Of a DNA stretch of 5,846 nt, positions 1 to 5,814 are shown one piece after another. Position 1 is the stretch's first letter, and each line of letters begins with the position of its first letter. Under the pieces are notes generated by a model, which saw only the letters and a program-made list of their open reading frames with translations, was not told the DNA's origin and searched no databases. Origin of the DNA: DASUFH01 sp036274645 (GTDB lineage Bacteria > Acidobacteriota > Terriglobia > 20CM-2-55-15); NCBI GenBank assembly GCA_036274645.1, contig DASUFH010000062.1:1-5846 (forward strand), in the 5' to 3' direction. The translations under genes and the position numbers were made by a program.

Positions 1-889
1 GGAGGCTGATGGCAACCTGATCCAGTTCCGCGTTGTACGCCACGGCGTTGAAGTGGGTCCAATCCGGCTGCGCGCGTCTCCCGGCGGTGACGAGGAAGTT
101 GACATCGATGCGTTCCGGGTGCGCGGCCACATCGCCGTAGTTCGACTTATCCTTGTCGTTATCCTGGATCAGGTGATCCCAGAGGCGCCATTGCCACACG
201 ATTTCAGCGCCATTCTTCCCGACCGGCCGGATCTCGATGAGGCCGTCGGGCTGCACGACGGAACCCTCAACCGCCGACGCTATGCGGCCGGCGGCGATCG
301 CCTCGTCGGCGGTTTTCCGCTCCTTGATGACCATCAGGATGTTGCCGTTGGGAAGCCGGGTGAAGTCATGGTGCTGCGTAACATCGGCCGTGCCGAACGC
401 ATAGTCCCATACCAGGTCTCCGTTCCAGTTGAACTCCTGCATCTTGCCGCCGCCGCCCGCGGTCCGTCCAAACGGCGCGTCCGCGGCCATTCCCGAGCGC
501 ACGATGTCGCCGTTTTCGAGGAAGTACGCCAGGCTCGACGGCGTGGAATCGGTGACCCAGCGCTTGACGACTTTGCCCTCCATATCGATGAGGAAGGTCG
601 ATGTGGACTGGAGTGGAGAAAGCAGCGTGTATCCCGGATACGCGCCGGCTTCATTGCGAATCAGGCCGACAGGCTGGGCTGCCTGACCGGCGTCGGCTGC
701 CCCGGCGCCGCGTTGCGCTCCCGCGCCCCGTTGGGCTCCCGCACCCCGCTGGGCTCCCGCGCCCCGCTGGGCTCCCGCACCCCGCTGGGCTCCCGCTCCC
801 CGTTGCGCTCCCGCGCCCATTACACCCAGCGCCAGGGGAACGAACAGCGCGACGCAGCCAGCGACAGAGATCACACGTGAAGCACTCAT
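1..889 (-). CDS. Secreted arylsulfotransferase-family (ASST-like) beta-propeller protein, C-terminus cut by window edge
   Basis: Reading the minus strand from ATG at 889-887 gives 296 codons with no stop before the window edge, so the C-terminal part is missing. AAGGAG (895-900) lies 5 nt upstream and fixes the start. Residues 6-24 form a hydrophobic signal segment. Six GAGAQR repeats follow (residues 25-60), then the folded domain from about residue 75. Family-like motifs are an early blade with FLIDMEGKVVKRW (99-111), the HHD pair plus RLPNGNIL (173-185), the WDHLIQDNDKDKSNYGDVA stretch (237-255) and WTHFNAVAYN (277-286). In ASST-type propellers, histidines in such positions bind and transfer the sulfate group. 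Here I infer the fold and export, not the reaction. Many bacterial relatives have no assigned substrate. The other strand is also open across this region but encodes nothing recognisable. Family call fairly confident, enzymatic function uncertain. Confidence 0.85.
   Translation of the reverse strand, partial: MSASRVISVAGCVALFVPLALGVMGAGAQRGAGAQRGAGAQRGAGAQRGAGAQRGAGAQRGAGAADAGQAAQPVGLIRNEAGAYPGYTLLSPLQSTSTFLIDMEGKVVKRWVTDSTPSSLAYFLENGDIVRSGMAADAPFGRTAGGGGKMQEFNWNGDLVWDYAFGTADVTQHHDFTRLPNGNILMVIKERKTADEAIAAGRIASAVEGSVVQPDGLIEIRPVGKNGAEIVWQWRLWDHLIQDNDKDKSNYGDVAAHPERIDVNFLVTAGRRAQPDWTHFNAVAYNAELDQVAISL
710..817 (-). repeat. In-frame 18-bp tandem repeat, six copies, encoding GAGAQR
   Basis: Six consecutive 18-bp units encode GAGAQR at residues 25-60 of the arylsulfotransferase-like protein. 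All six are identical in protein but vary at third positions (GGA/GGC/GGT, GCG/GCC, CAA/CAG, CGG/CGC). A degenerate seventh unit (GAGAAD) follows. Because the length is a multiple of three, copy number can change without breaking the frame. Each unit carries an A-G-A motif followed by Q, which resembles a signal peptidase I site. Confidence 0.93.
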
Positions 890-928
890 CACGACTCCTT
901 TCAGAACCAGCCCTTTCAAATCGGTGGC

Positions 929-933
929 GGGAG
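929..933 (+). promoter_or_regulatory. Ribosome binding site favouring the 941 start of the hydrolase
   Basis: GGGAG ends 7 nt before the ATG at 941. The alternative in-frame ATG at 1019 has only a distant GGGG about 14 nt upstream. This favours 941, although the 26 residues it adds (up to His26) look unlike a conserved part of the protein. Confidence 0.5.
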
Positions 934-961
934 TATATCCATGGCGCGGGCGATGCGCCAA
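932..961 (-). promoter_or_regulatory. Candidate sigma-70-like promoter for the arylsulfotransferase-like gene
   Basis: On the minus strand a -35-like TTGGCG (956-961, 4 of 6 consensus bases) is separated by 18 nt from a -10-like TATACT (932-937, 5 of 6). A start site near 925 would give a leader of about 36 nt containing the AAGGAG ribosome site. The -35 element falls inside the first codons of the divergent hydrolase gene if that gene starts at 941. Matches are good but based on consensus only. Confidence 0.45.
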
Positions 962-2116
962 TCCGGAATCGTATTCGGAACTGAACCGCCAGACTTCGTG
1001 TGGGGTCCCTCAAGACACATGCCTGTTTCAGAACGGCGCGCCGGATCGCTGACAAAACGGCTGATCACCTACGCCGCGGTGGCTATCGTCCTGGCCGCAG
1101 CCCGCGGCTGGATCACGGCAGCGGCGCTGGGCGGACGCTATCCGCTGCGTGATCTCGTCTTCGATGGGCCGGCATTCGCGTCTGTCGTTGTGGCGCTCGT
1201 TCTCTTCGATACCGCGCTGCGGTCCGGGCTCCGGCGGCTGTTTGCCGCCGGACGATGGCCGAACCGCGTCGCACGGCACGGAATCTACGCGCTGGTTCTG
1301 CCCACCGCCGTCTTTCCCCTTCTCCTGGCAACCCTGCAGCTACATCCGCAACGTGTCATCACGACCCAGACCCCGCGCGACTGGGGAGTGGATTACCAGG
1401 ATGTCTCTTTCGTTTCGGCGGGTCTGCGTCTGGCCGCCTGGTACATTCCTGCCAGGGGGCGGCAAAGGCCCATTGTTCTCGTGGCCCACGGTCTGAATGC
1501 CGATAAAGGAAACTTCCTTCCTGCCGCCATCGTCGCTCACGATCTCGGCTACGACGTGCTCTCGCTGGATTTCCGCGCCCACGGCGAAAGTGACGGCCGG
1601 ACGACAACACTGGGCTTCAACGAAGCCGATGACGTCAAGGCCGCCTACGACTGGATTCGAACCAACAAGCCGGACCGTCCAGTCTTTGCCATGGGTTATT
1701 CCATGGGCGGCGCGGCGGTCATCACCGCTGCGGCGAAGTACGGCATCTTCGATCGCATCGTTATCGACTCGTCGTTTACCAGCGTGGAGAGTGTCGCCAG
1801 AATGGGAATGCTGCGCCCCATCGGACCGCTTGGATCGGTCGTGTGGGACCTCGCTCGCTTCTGGGGATGGGTCTGGACCGGCGTCGACCTGGACCGGCGC
1901 CGTCCAGTAGATGTTGTCGGGTCCCTACGGAATCGCCCGCTCCTGTTCATTCACGGAACCGCAGACCGGTTGATCTCTTATACCGAAAGCGTGCGCCTCC
2001 GCGACGCGGCCGGCATAACCGCGCAATTGTGGCTGGTCGATGGAGCGGATCATGTCGAAAGCGTGAACCGCGGGGAGTACAAAGAGAAGGTGGGGCGGTT
2101 CTTCTCCGCCCTGTGA
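941..2116 (+). CDS. Membrane-anchored alpha/beta hydrolase (serine hydrolase, DUF/S9-like esterase fold)
   Basis: The 391-residue product has three predicted membrane helices (about 41-61, 74-95 and 114-134) and then an alpha/beta hydrolase domain (about 150-391). The catalytic set is visible: oxyanion region HGLNADKG (183-190), nucleophile elbow GYSMGG with Ser254, acid Asp342 in HGTADRL, and His371 in GADHVES. DFRAHGESDGR (210-220) is typical of the family. Family members hydrolyse esters, amides or peptides; the substrate here cannot be told. The loop between helices 2 and 3 is rich in arginine (RSGLRR...GRWPNRVARH), as is the segment before helix 1. By the positive-inside rule this puts the N-terminus in the cytoplasm and the hydrolase domain in the periplasm. 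The gene diverges from the arylsulfotransferase-like gene and has no same-strand partner. An alternative start at 1019 (Met27) would keep all helices and the whole catalytic domain. Confidence 0.9.
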   Translation: MARAMRQSGIVFGTEPPDFVWGPSRHMPVSERRAGSLTKRLITYAAVAIVLAAARGWITAAALGGRYPLRDLVFDGPAFASVVVALVLFDTALRSGLRRLFAAGRWPNRVARHGIYALVLPTAVFPLLLATLQLHPQRVITTQTPRDWGVDYQDVSFVSAGLRLAAWYIPARGRQRPIVLVAHGLNADKGNFLPAAIVAHDLGYDVLSLDFRAHGESDGRTTTLGFNEADDVKAAYDWIRTNKPDRPVFAMGYSMGGAAVITAAAKYGIFDRIVIDSSFTSVESVARMGMLRPIGPLGSVVWDLARFWGWVWTGVDLDRRRPVDVVGSLRNRPLLFIHGTADRLISYTESVRLRDAAGITAQLWLVDGADHVESVNRGEYKEKVGRFFSAL

Positions 2117-2130
2117 GAGCCGAACAAGAT

Positions 2131-2154
2131 GGAGCGCGGCCGGAACCGCGCTCC
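2131..2154. terminator. Stem-loop between convergent genes, probable bidirectional terminator
   Basis: A perfect 9-bp stem (GGAGCGCGG at 2131-2139, CCGCGCTCC at 2146-2154) encloses a 6-nt loop, CCGGAA. It sits 15 nt after the hydrolase stop and 4 nt after the stop of the convergent NHL gene, where a shared terminator is expected. There is no clean T-run on either side, only a mildly T-rich stretch after it on the plus strand. It may therefore be a weak or factor-assisted terminator. Confidence 0.6.
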
Positions 2155-2158
2155 CAGG

Positions 2159-3121
2159 TTAGTTCTTGACGAACTTCAGGATGCCCTTGGTCACGTCGCC
2201 GACCAGGATTTCGCCCTTCGGGCTGACGGCCACGTTGTGCGCTTCGCCGAATTCGTCCATCTTGCCGTAGACGCCGAGAACGGCGCCTTCAAGATCGAGT
2301 TGCAGGATCTGGCCGGTAAACCCGTTCACCATCGTGATGCCATCCTTGCGGATCAGCATGCTGCAGGGCAGGCCGGCATATTTGATCTGGCGGACGAAGG
2401 TCCCATCCTGATCGAAGATCTGAATGCGGGAATTCTCACGGTCCGTCACCCAGACAAGACCCTTGCCGTCAATCGAAATTCCATGCGCCACCACGAACTT
2501 GCCGGGCTCCGTGCCCCTCCCGCCCCAGGATTTGATGAACTTCCCGGTGCGGTCAAACTTGAGGACCCGCGGAAGACCGTTCGCGCCGGGTGTGTGCCCT
2601 TCAGCGAGGAAGACATCGCCATTGCGGCCGAACGCCACGTCGTTGGGCTCGCGCAGCAGACGCGTGCCGGCCGCCTCATCCCATTCGCCCGCCTGTCCCT
2701 TGGTTCCCAGCGTCAGCAGGACCTTTCCCTGCTGGTCCATCTTGACCACGATGTGGCTGCTCGCGTCGGAGATCCAGATGTTGTTGTCGGAATCCAGGTG
2801 AATCCCGTGCGGGCGATTACCGAACACACCCTGACCAAACGATCGGAGATACTTTCCGTTTTCGTCGAACTCCACGACCGTTCCCGTATTGACTCCCTGA
2901 CCCGGCCGGCTCACGACCCACAAGTGGCCCTTGCCATCGAACTCGAGGTCGCCAGGCAATCCCATCGAGACGCCTTCCGGAAACGTCAGTCCGTTGGGGA
3001 CGCTGGCGTAGTTCAACGCGGGCCCTTCCTGTTTGATGAGCAGGGTGGGATCCGACGGCCGCTGCGAAAAGGCCGTCGCGCCGAAGAGCAGGAAAATAAA
3101 GCCGACAAACATTCTTTTCAT
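2159..3121 (-). CDS. Secreted NHL-repeat beta-propeller, peptidyl-alpha-hydroxyglycine alpha-amidating lyase (PAL)-like
   Basis: The 320-residue protein has a signal peptide (residues 1 to about 19: basic start, hydrophobic core, AFSQ end) and a propeller of NHL repeats. Repeat-like segments include GDLEFDGKGHLWVVSRPG (57-74), RPHGIHLDSDNNIWISD (103-119), EPNDVAFGRNGDVFLAEG (158-175), AHGISIDGKGLVWVTDREN (212-230) and AHNVAVSPKGEILVGD (294-309). PAL enzymes cleave alpha-hydroxyglycine peptides using a zinc ion held by three histidines, one in each of three such repeats. His105, His213 and His295 fit those positions, and Arg72 and Arg228 fit the conserved arginines. The catalytic tyrosine position appears to be His176 (AEGH instead of DGY), so true lyase activity is doubtful. 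It lies downstream of the transporter gene on the same strand, 193 nt away. A generic NHL sensor or binding protein is the main alternative. Confidence 0.9.
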   Translation of the reverse strand: MKRMFVGFIFLLFGATAFSQRPSDPTLLIKQEGPALNYASVPNGLTFPEGVSMGLPGDLEFDGKGHLWVVSRPGQGVNTGTVVEFDENGKYLRSFGQGVFGNRPHGIHLDSDNNIWISDASSHIVVKMDQQGKVLLTLGTKGQAGEWDEAAGTRLLREPNDVAFGRNGDVFLAEGHTPGANGLPRVLKFDRTGKFIKSWGGRGTEPGKFVVAHGISIDGKGLVWVTDRENSRIQIFDQDGTFVRQIKYAGLPCSMLIRKDGITMVNGFTGQILQLDLEGAVLGVYGKMDEFGEAHNVAVSPKGEILVGDVTKGILKFVKN

Positions 3122-3127
3122 GTGTGT

Positions 3128-3132
3128 CTCCT
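3128..3132 (-). promoter_or_regulatory. Ribosome binding site fixing the NHL gene start at 3121
   Basis: AGGAG lies 6 nt upstream of the ATG at 3121-3119. A longer frame from a GTG at 3172 is open, but it would put 17 arginine-rich, unrelated residues in front of a complete signal peptide. The ATG is therefore preferred. Confidence 0.8.
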
Positions 3133-3173
3133 GGGAATGGGTGAGTCTACTACAAGCCGCCCGGCGCCGCACA

Positions 3174-3186
3174 CCGGGTGACCCGG
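3174..3186. promoter_or_regulatory. Perfect 13-bp odd palindrome upstream of the NHL gene, possible operator
   Basis: CCGGGTGACCCGG is a perfect inverted repeat around a central base, 52 nt upstream of the NHL gene start. It could bind a dimeric regulator or form a small hairpin in the leader. In GC-rich DNA such a palindrome can also arise by chance. Confidence 0.25.
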
Positions 3187-3235
3187 GAGCCTGCCTCTTC
3201 TCTACCGGTCCCTACCTTGTTTCGCAATTTCAGAG

Positions 3236-3258
3236 AGGGGCGGTCATAGACCGCCCCT
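3236..3258. repeat. REP-like palindrome in the transporter-NHL gap
   Basis: A perfect 10-bp inverted repeat (arm AGGGGCGGTC, loop ATA, arm GACCGCCCCT) lies in the 193-nt gap, 56 nt after the transporter stop. There is no T-run, so it is not a classical terminator, although a stem this strong could stall polymerase or protect the mRNA end. From recollection, palindromes built on GGGGCG arms are dispersed intergenic repeats in many bacterial genomes. That it is repeated in this genome is inferred and not visible here. Confidence 0.6.
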
Positions 3259-3314
3259 ACAAGCAGGCGAGGAATATGACTCAAATGTGCAAGATACGAG
3301 ACTGTCATGGGAAC

Positions 3315-4559
3315 TCAGACAAGCGCCCCGATCACCGCGCCGGACATGCAGGTGGCCAGCGTCCCGGCCAGCAGGGCTTTCATCCCCAGGCTGACGACCT
3401 CGTCGCGACGCTCCGGCGCCAGGCTGCCCAGGCCGCCAATGAGAATTCCCAGGCTGCCGAAATTCGCAAAACTGGTCAGCGCGTAAATCATGATCATCCG
3501 GCTGCGCGGATCCAGCGCGCCTTCGGGCAGTCCCGCCATCTGCAGGAACGCGAGCAATTCGTTGAGGATGGTCTTCGTTCCCATGAGCGATCCCGCTGTC
3601 TGGGCCTCCGACCAGGGAATTCCAAAGAGCCACACCACCGGCGCCATGATGAAGCCGAGCAGCCGTTGCAGAGTCAGCGGCTCGCCGCCAACCGCCGGCG
3701 CCAGTTTCAGGATGACGTTTGCGAGCTCCACCAGAGCCACCATGACAACGAGCATGGCGATGATGTTCAGCAACAGGCGAAGTCCATCGAACGTACCCTG
3801 CGCGATGGCGTCCATCGAACTGGACGCTGTTCGCTCGGGCATGAGGCTGCCGGCGGTCTCTTCGCCGCTTTCCGGAACGATGATCCTGGCGATGGTGATG
3901 GCGGCAGCCACATGGATGAACGACGCCACGAGAATGTTGCCCAGCGGGTCGGGAATGACGTTCGCCAGAATCGTGGCGTAAAGAATCATCACGGTGCCGG
4001 CGATACAGGTCATGCCCACAGTCATCAGCGAAAACAGCTCGCTGCGCGACATCCTGTTCAGGTAGGGCTTGATCACCAGCGGCGCTTCAACCATGCCGAG
4101 GAATATCGTCGTGGATGCGCCGAGGCCCAGCGCGCCGCCGACGTTCATGCTCTTCTGCAGGAGGAAGGAAAAGAACCGCACGACATAAGGAAGGATCTTC
4201 CAGTAGAACAGGAGCGCGGAAAGAGCGCCGATCACGAGGACCAGAGGCAAAGCCTGAAACGCCAGGATGAAACTGGAGCCGGCGTCCTGAACGTTGAAGG
4301 GCGACTGTCCGCCGCCAAGGTATCCGAACACGAACGACGTGCCGGCTCGAGTCGCCGCGTCCAGCGCCAGCACGATGCCGTTCAGCGCCGGAAACAGGGT
4401 CTTACGGAAGACCGGGAAGTACAGCAGGATCGCCGCGATGACAAACTGGAGCGCCACACCGGCAACGATGGTCTTGGGGCGGACGCCCCGGCGTTTTTCA
4501 CTGAAGGCCCACGCGATGGCGAGAAACACGATGATGCCGGCAAAGCTTTGCAGACGCAT
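3315..4559 (-). CDS. Concentrative nucleoside transporter (CNT/NupC family)
   Basis: This 414-residue inner-membrane carrier is full length for the family (bacterial CNTs are about 400-420 residues). CNTs import nucleosides using a sodium or proton gradient. Family landmarks appear in order: an N-terminal helix pair (4-20, 31-49), FVFGYLGGGQSPF with GSSF (76-97), the gate-domain helices (103-160), GTKTILNEL (327-335) and the SFANFGSLGILIGGLGSL segment (363-380). Glu334, Asn366 and Ser369 match ribose-binding positions known from the Vibrio cholerae CNT structure. The base-binding motif, usually GQTEAP, reads GMVEAP (155-160): the Glu is kept but Gln and Thr are replaced by Met and Val, so base preference may differ. 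The start ATG has AAAGGA (4570-4575) 10 nt upstream. The leader carries the 31-bp tandem repeats. Substrate and coupling ion are not assigned. Confidence 0.95.
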   Translation of the reverse strand: MRLQSFAGIIVFLAIAWAFSEKRRGVRPKTIVAGVALQFVIAAILLYFPVFRKTLFPALNGIVLALDAATRAGTSFVFGYLGGGQSPFNVQDAGSSFILAFQALPLVLVIGALSALLFYWKILPYVVRFFSFLLQKSMNVGGALGLGASTTIFLGMVEAPLVIKPYLNRMSRSELFSLMTVGMTCIAGTVMILYATILANVIPDPLGNILVASFIHVAAAITIARIIVPESGEETAGSLMPERTASSSMDAIAQGTFDGLRLLLNIIAMLVVMVALVELANVILKLAPAVGGEPLTLQRLLGFIMAPVVWLFGIPWSEAQTAGSLMGTKTILNELLAFLQMAGLPEGALDPRSRMIMIYALTSFANFGSLGILIGGLGSLAPERRDEVVSLGMKALLAGTLATCMSGAVIGALV

Positions 4560-4575
4560 GTCAGAAGATTCCTTT

Positions 4576-4668
4576 CACCAGAGCAAACGAGCGGGCCCAC
4601 TCAACTCACCAGAGCAAACAAGCGGGCCCACTCAACTCACCAGAGCAAACAATCGGGCCCCGCTCAAC
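4576..4668 (-). repeat. Three tandem 31-bp repeats in the DegT-transporter gap
   Basis: Units lie at 4576-4606, 4607-4637 and 4638-4668. The first two differ at one base (G/A in CAAACGAGC versus CAAACAAGC). The third differs from the second by G to T before CGGGCCC and by CG in place of A after it. The third unit overlaps the last codon and stop (4664-4666) of the aminotransferase gene. Each of the first two contains a near-palindrome centred on GGGCCC (GAGCGGGCCCACTC in unit 1). The array ends directly before the ribosome site of the transporter gene. No promoter or CRISPR-style spacer is visible. Confidence 0.93.
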
Positions 4669-5782
4669 CGGCGCGCGCGCCTTCGCGGACGGCAGCGGCC
4701 ACGCGCTCCAGCATCTGGGATGTCAGTTCCGGGTAGATCGGCAACGCGATACTTTCAATCGACGCGCGCTCGCTTTCCGGAAAGTCCCCTGGCCTACCCC
4801 CGAAAGCGCTGAAGCACGGCGCCAGATGTAACGGCTGCGGATAATACACATCGCTGCCGACGTTGCGCGAGCGAAGAAATTCGCGCAGCGCGTCACGCCG
4901 GGAACTCCGCGCGACAAACTGGTTGAAGACATGCCGCTCGCCGTCCCGTTCCGCCGGAAGCTGCAGCCCATCGACGTTATGGAGGAGCGCCGCATATTGC
5001 CGGGCGTTTTCCCGCCGGCGTTCCGTCCAGGCGTCCAGATGGCGCAGTTTGACGCGCAGCACCGCCGCCTGAATGGCGTCGAGGCGAAAGTTTCCGCCGA
5101 TGATCCGGTATTCGTACTTGCTGCCGAGCGAAGCCGAACCATGGTTACGCAACAGCTTCAGCCGTTCGGCCAGAGCGGCGTCATTCGTGGTCACGAGACC
5201 GCCGTCGCCGAATCCGCCGAGATTCTTCGTTGGATAGAAGCTGAAGCAGCCCATGTCGCCGATGGATCCGGCGCGTCGGCCCTGACGTTCGGCGCCGATG
5301 GCCTGGGCCGCGTCTTCGATGACGGTCAGCTCGTGGGCTCGCGCGATAGCGGTAATGGCGTCCATGTCGGCCATGCGGCCAAACAGGTGAACGGGAATGA
5401 TGGCGCGCGCGCGCGGCGTAACGCGCGAAGCGATCTGGTCCGGAGCGATGTTGAAGGTATCCGCGTCGATGTCGACGAATACCGGACGCGCGCCCAGACG
5501 CGCGATGACGCCGGCCGTGGCCACGAAGGTATAGGGAGACGTCAGGACGTCATCGCCCGGCCCGACGCCGGCAGCCATGAGCGCGGCGAGGAGCGCGTCG
5601 GTACCGGAGGAGAGGCCGATGGCAAAGCGGGTTCCGCAATACGCGGCGATCTCCTGTTCGAAGGCCTCGACTTCCGGTCCAAGGATAAAGTGCTGGGATT
5701 CGACGACGCGGCGGAGGGCCGATTCAACCTCGTCACGGATGGTGGCGTATTGGGCTTTCAGATCGAGAAACGGCACAGACAT
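4664..5782 (-). CDS. DegT/DnrJ/EryC1/StrS family PLP-dependent sugar aminotransferase
   Basis: The 372-residue protein is full length for the family, whose members transfer an amino group from glutamate or glutamine to a keto group of a nucleotide-activated sugar, for O-antigen, glycan or glycoside assembly. The start VPFLDLKAQY is family-typical. Visible landmarks are GLSSGTDALLAAL (56-68, cofactor phosphate region), SPYTFVATAG (82-91), PVHLFGRMADM (130-140), IEDAAQAIGA (155-164, Asp157 and Gln160 contacting PLP), SFYPTKNLGGFGDGG (181-195, Lys186 forming the Schiff base) and GGNFRLDAIQAAVLRVKL (229-246). Many relatives make 3- or 4-amino sugars on UDP or dTDP carriers; the exact sugar cannot be told. 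No sugar dehydratase, reductase, acetyltransferase or glycosyltransferase lies in the window, but its upstream side is cut off at the right edge. No Shine-Dalgarno sequence is seen before its ATG. Confidence 0.95.
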   Translation of the reverse strand: MSVPFLDLKAQYATIRDEVESALRRVVESQHFILGPEVEAFEQEIAAYCGTRFAIGLSSGTDALLAALMAAGVGPGDDVLTSPYTFVATAGVIARLGARPVFVDIDADTFNIAPDQIASRVTPRARAIIPVHLFGRMADMDAITAIARAHELTVIEDAAQAIGAERQGRRAGSIGDMGCFSFYPTKNLGGFGDGGLVTTNDAALAERLKLLRNHGSASLGSKYEYRIIGGNFRLDAIQAAVLRVKLRHLDAWTERRRENARQYAALLHNVDGLQLPAERDGERHVFNQFVARSSRRDALREFLRSRNVGSDVYYPQPLHLAPCFSAFGGRPGDFPESERASIESIALPIYPELTSQMLERVAAAVREGARAG

Positions 5783-5790
5783 CGCGCGAC

Positions 5791-5796
5791 AGTGTA
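5791..5796 (-). promoter_or_regulatory. Candidate -10 box for a leaderless aminotransferase transcript
   Basis: TACACT (4 of 6 bases of TATAAT, including the key TA and final T) ends 8 nt before the ATG at 5782. No purine-rich ribosome site occurs in those 8 nt (GTCGCGCG) or just upstream. The spacing would place transcription start at or next to the A of the ATG. No convincing -35 is present. The evidence is positional only. Confidence 0.35.
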
Positions 5797-5814
5797 GCAG
5801 CCTGCGGGGAAGGA

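Noticed and set aside
53..880. A 275-codon plus-strand open frame with Pro/Leu/Arg/Ser repeats
   Set aside because: The repeats are the complement of the GAGAQR array, and the minus strand has the family motifs, signal peptide and ribosome site.
3122..3172. N-terminal extension of the NHL protein from a GTG at 3172
   Set aside because: It would bury an intact signal peptide behind 17 basic residues, and AGGAG is placed for the ATG at 3121.
2129..3181. A 350-codon plus-strand open frame antisense to the NHL gene
   Set aside because: The minus strand carries a signal peptide, NHL repeats and a good ribosome site; the plus frame begins in the terminator stem region and shows no recognisable domain.
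3199..3227. A promoter for the NHL gene (TTGCGA, 17 nt, TAGAGA on the minus strand)
   Set aside because: The -10 matches only 3 of 6 bases and lacks the final T, which is no better than chance.
4576..4668. The 31-bp repeats as a small CRISPR array
   Set aside because: The units are directly adjacent with no unique spacers, and no cas gene is present.
3033..4736. A 567-codon open frame on the plus strand antisense to the transporter
   Set aside because: Its product is rich in Arg, Gln, His and Asp with no family motif or fold, and it is a strand mirror of a clear CNT coding sequence in GC-rich DNA.
2159..5782. The three minus-strand genes as one functional operon or new system
   Set aside because: Gaps of 104 and 193 nt contain repeats and a strong palindrome, and sugar transamination, nucleoside uptake and a secreted propeller share no evident pathway.
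4931..5797. A 288-codon plus-strand open frame antisense to the aminotransferase
   Set aside because: The minus strand encodes a textbook DegT protein end to end; the plus frame shows no known motif.
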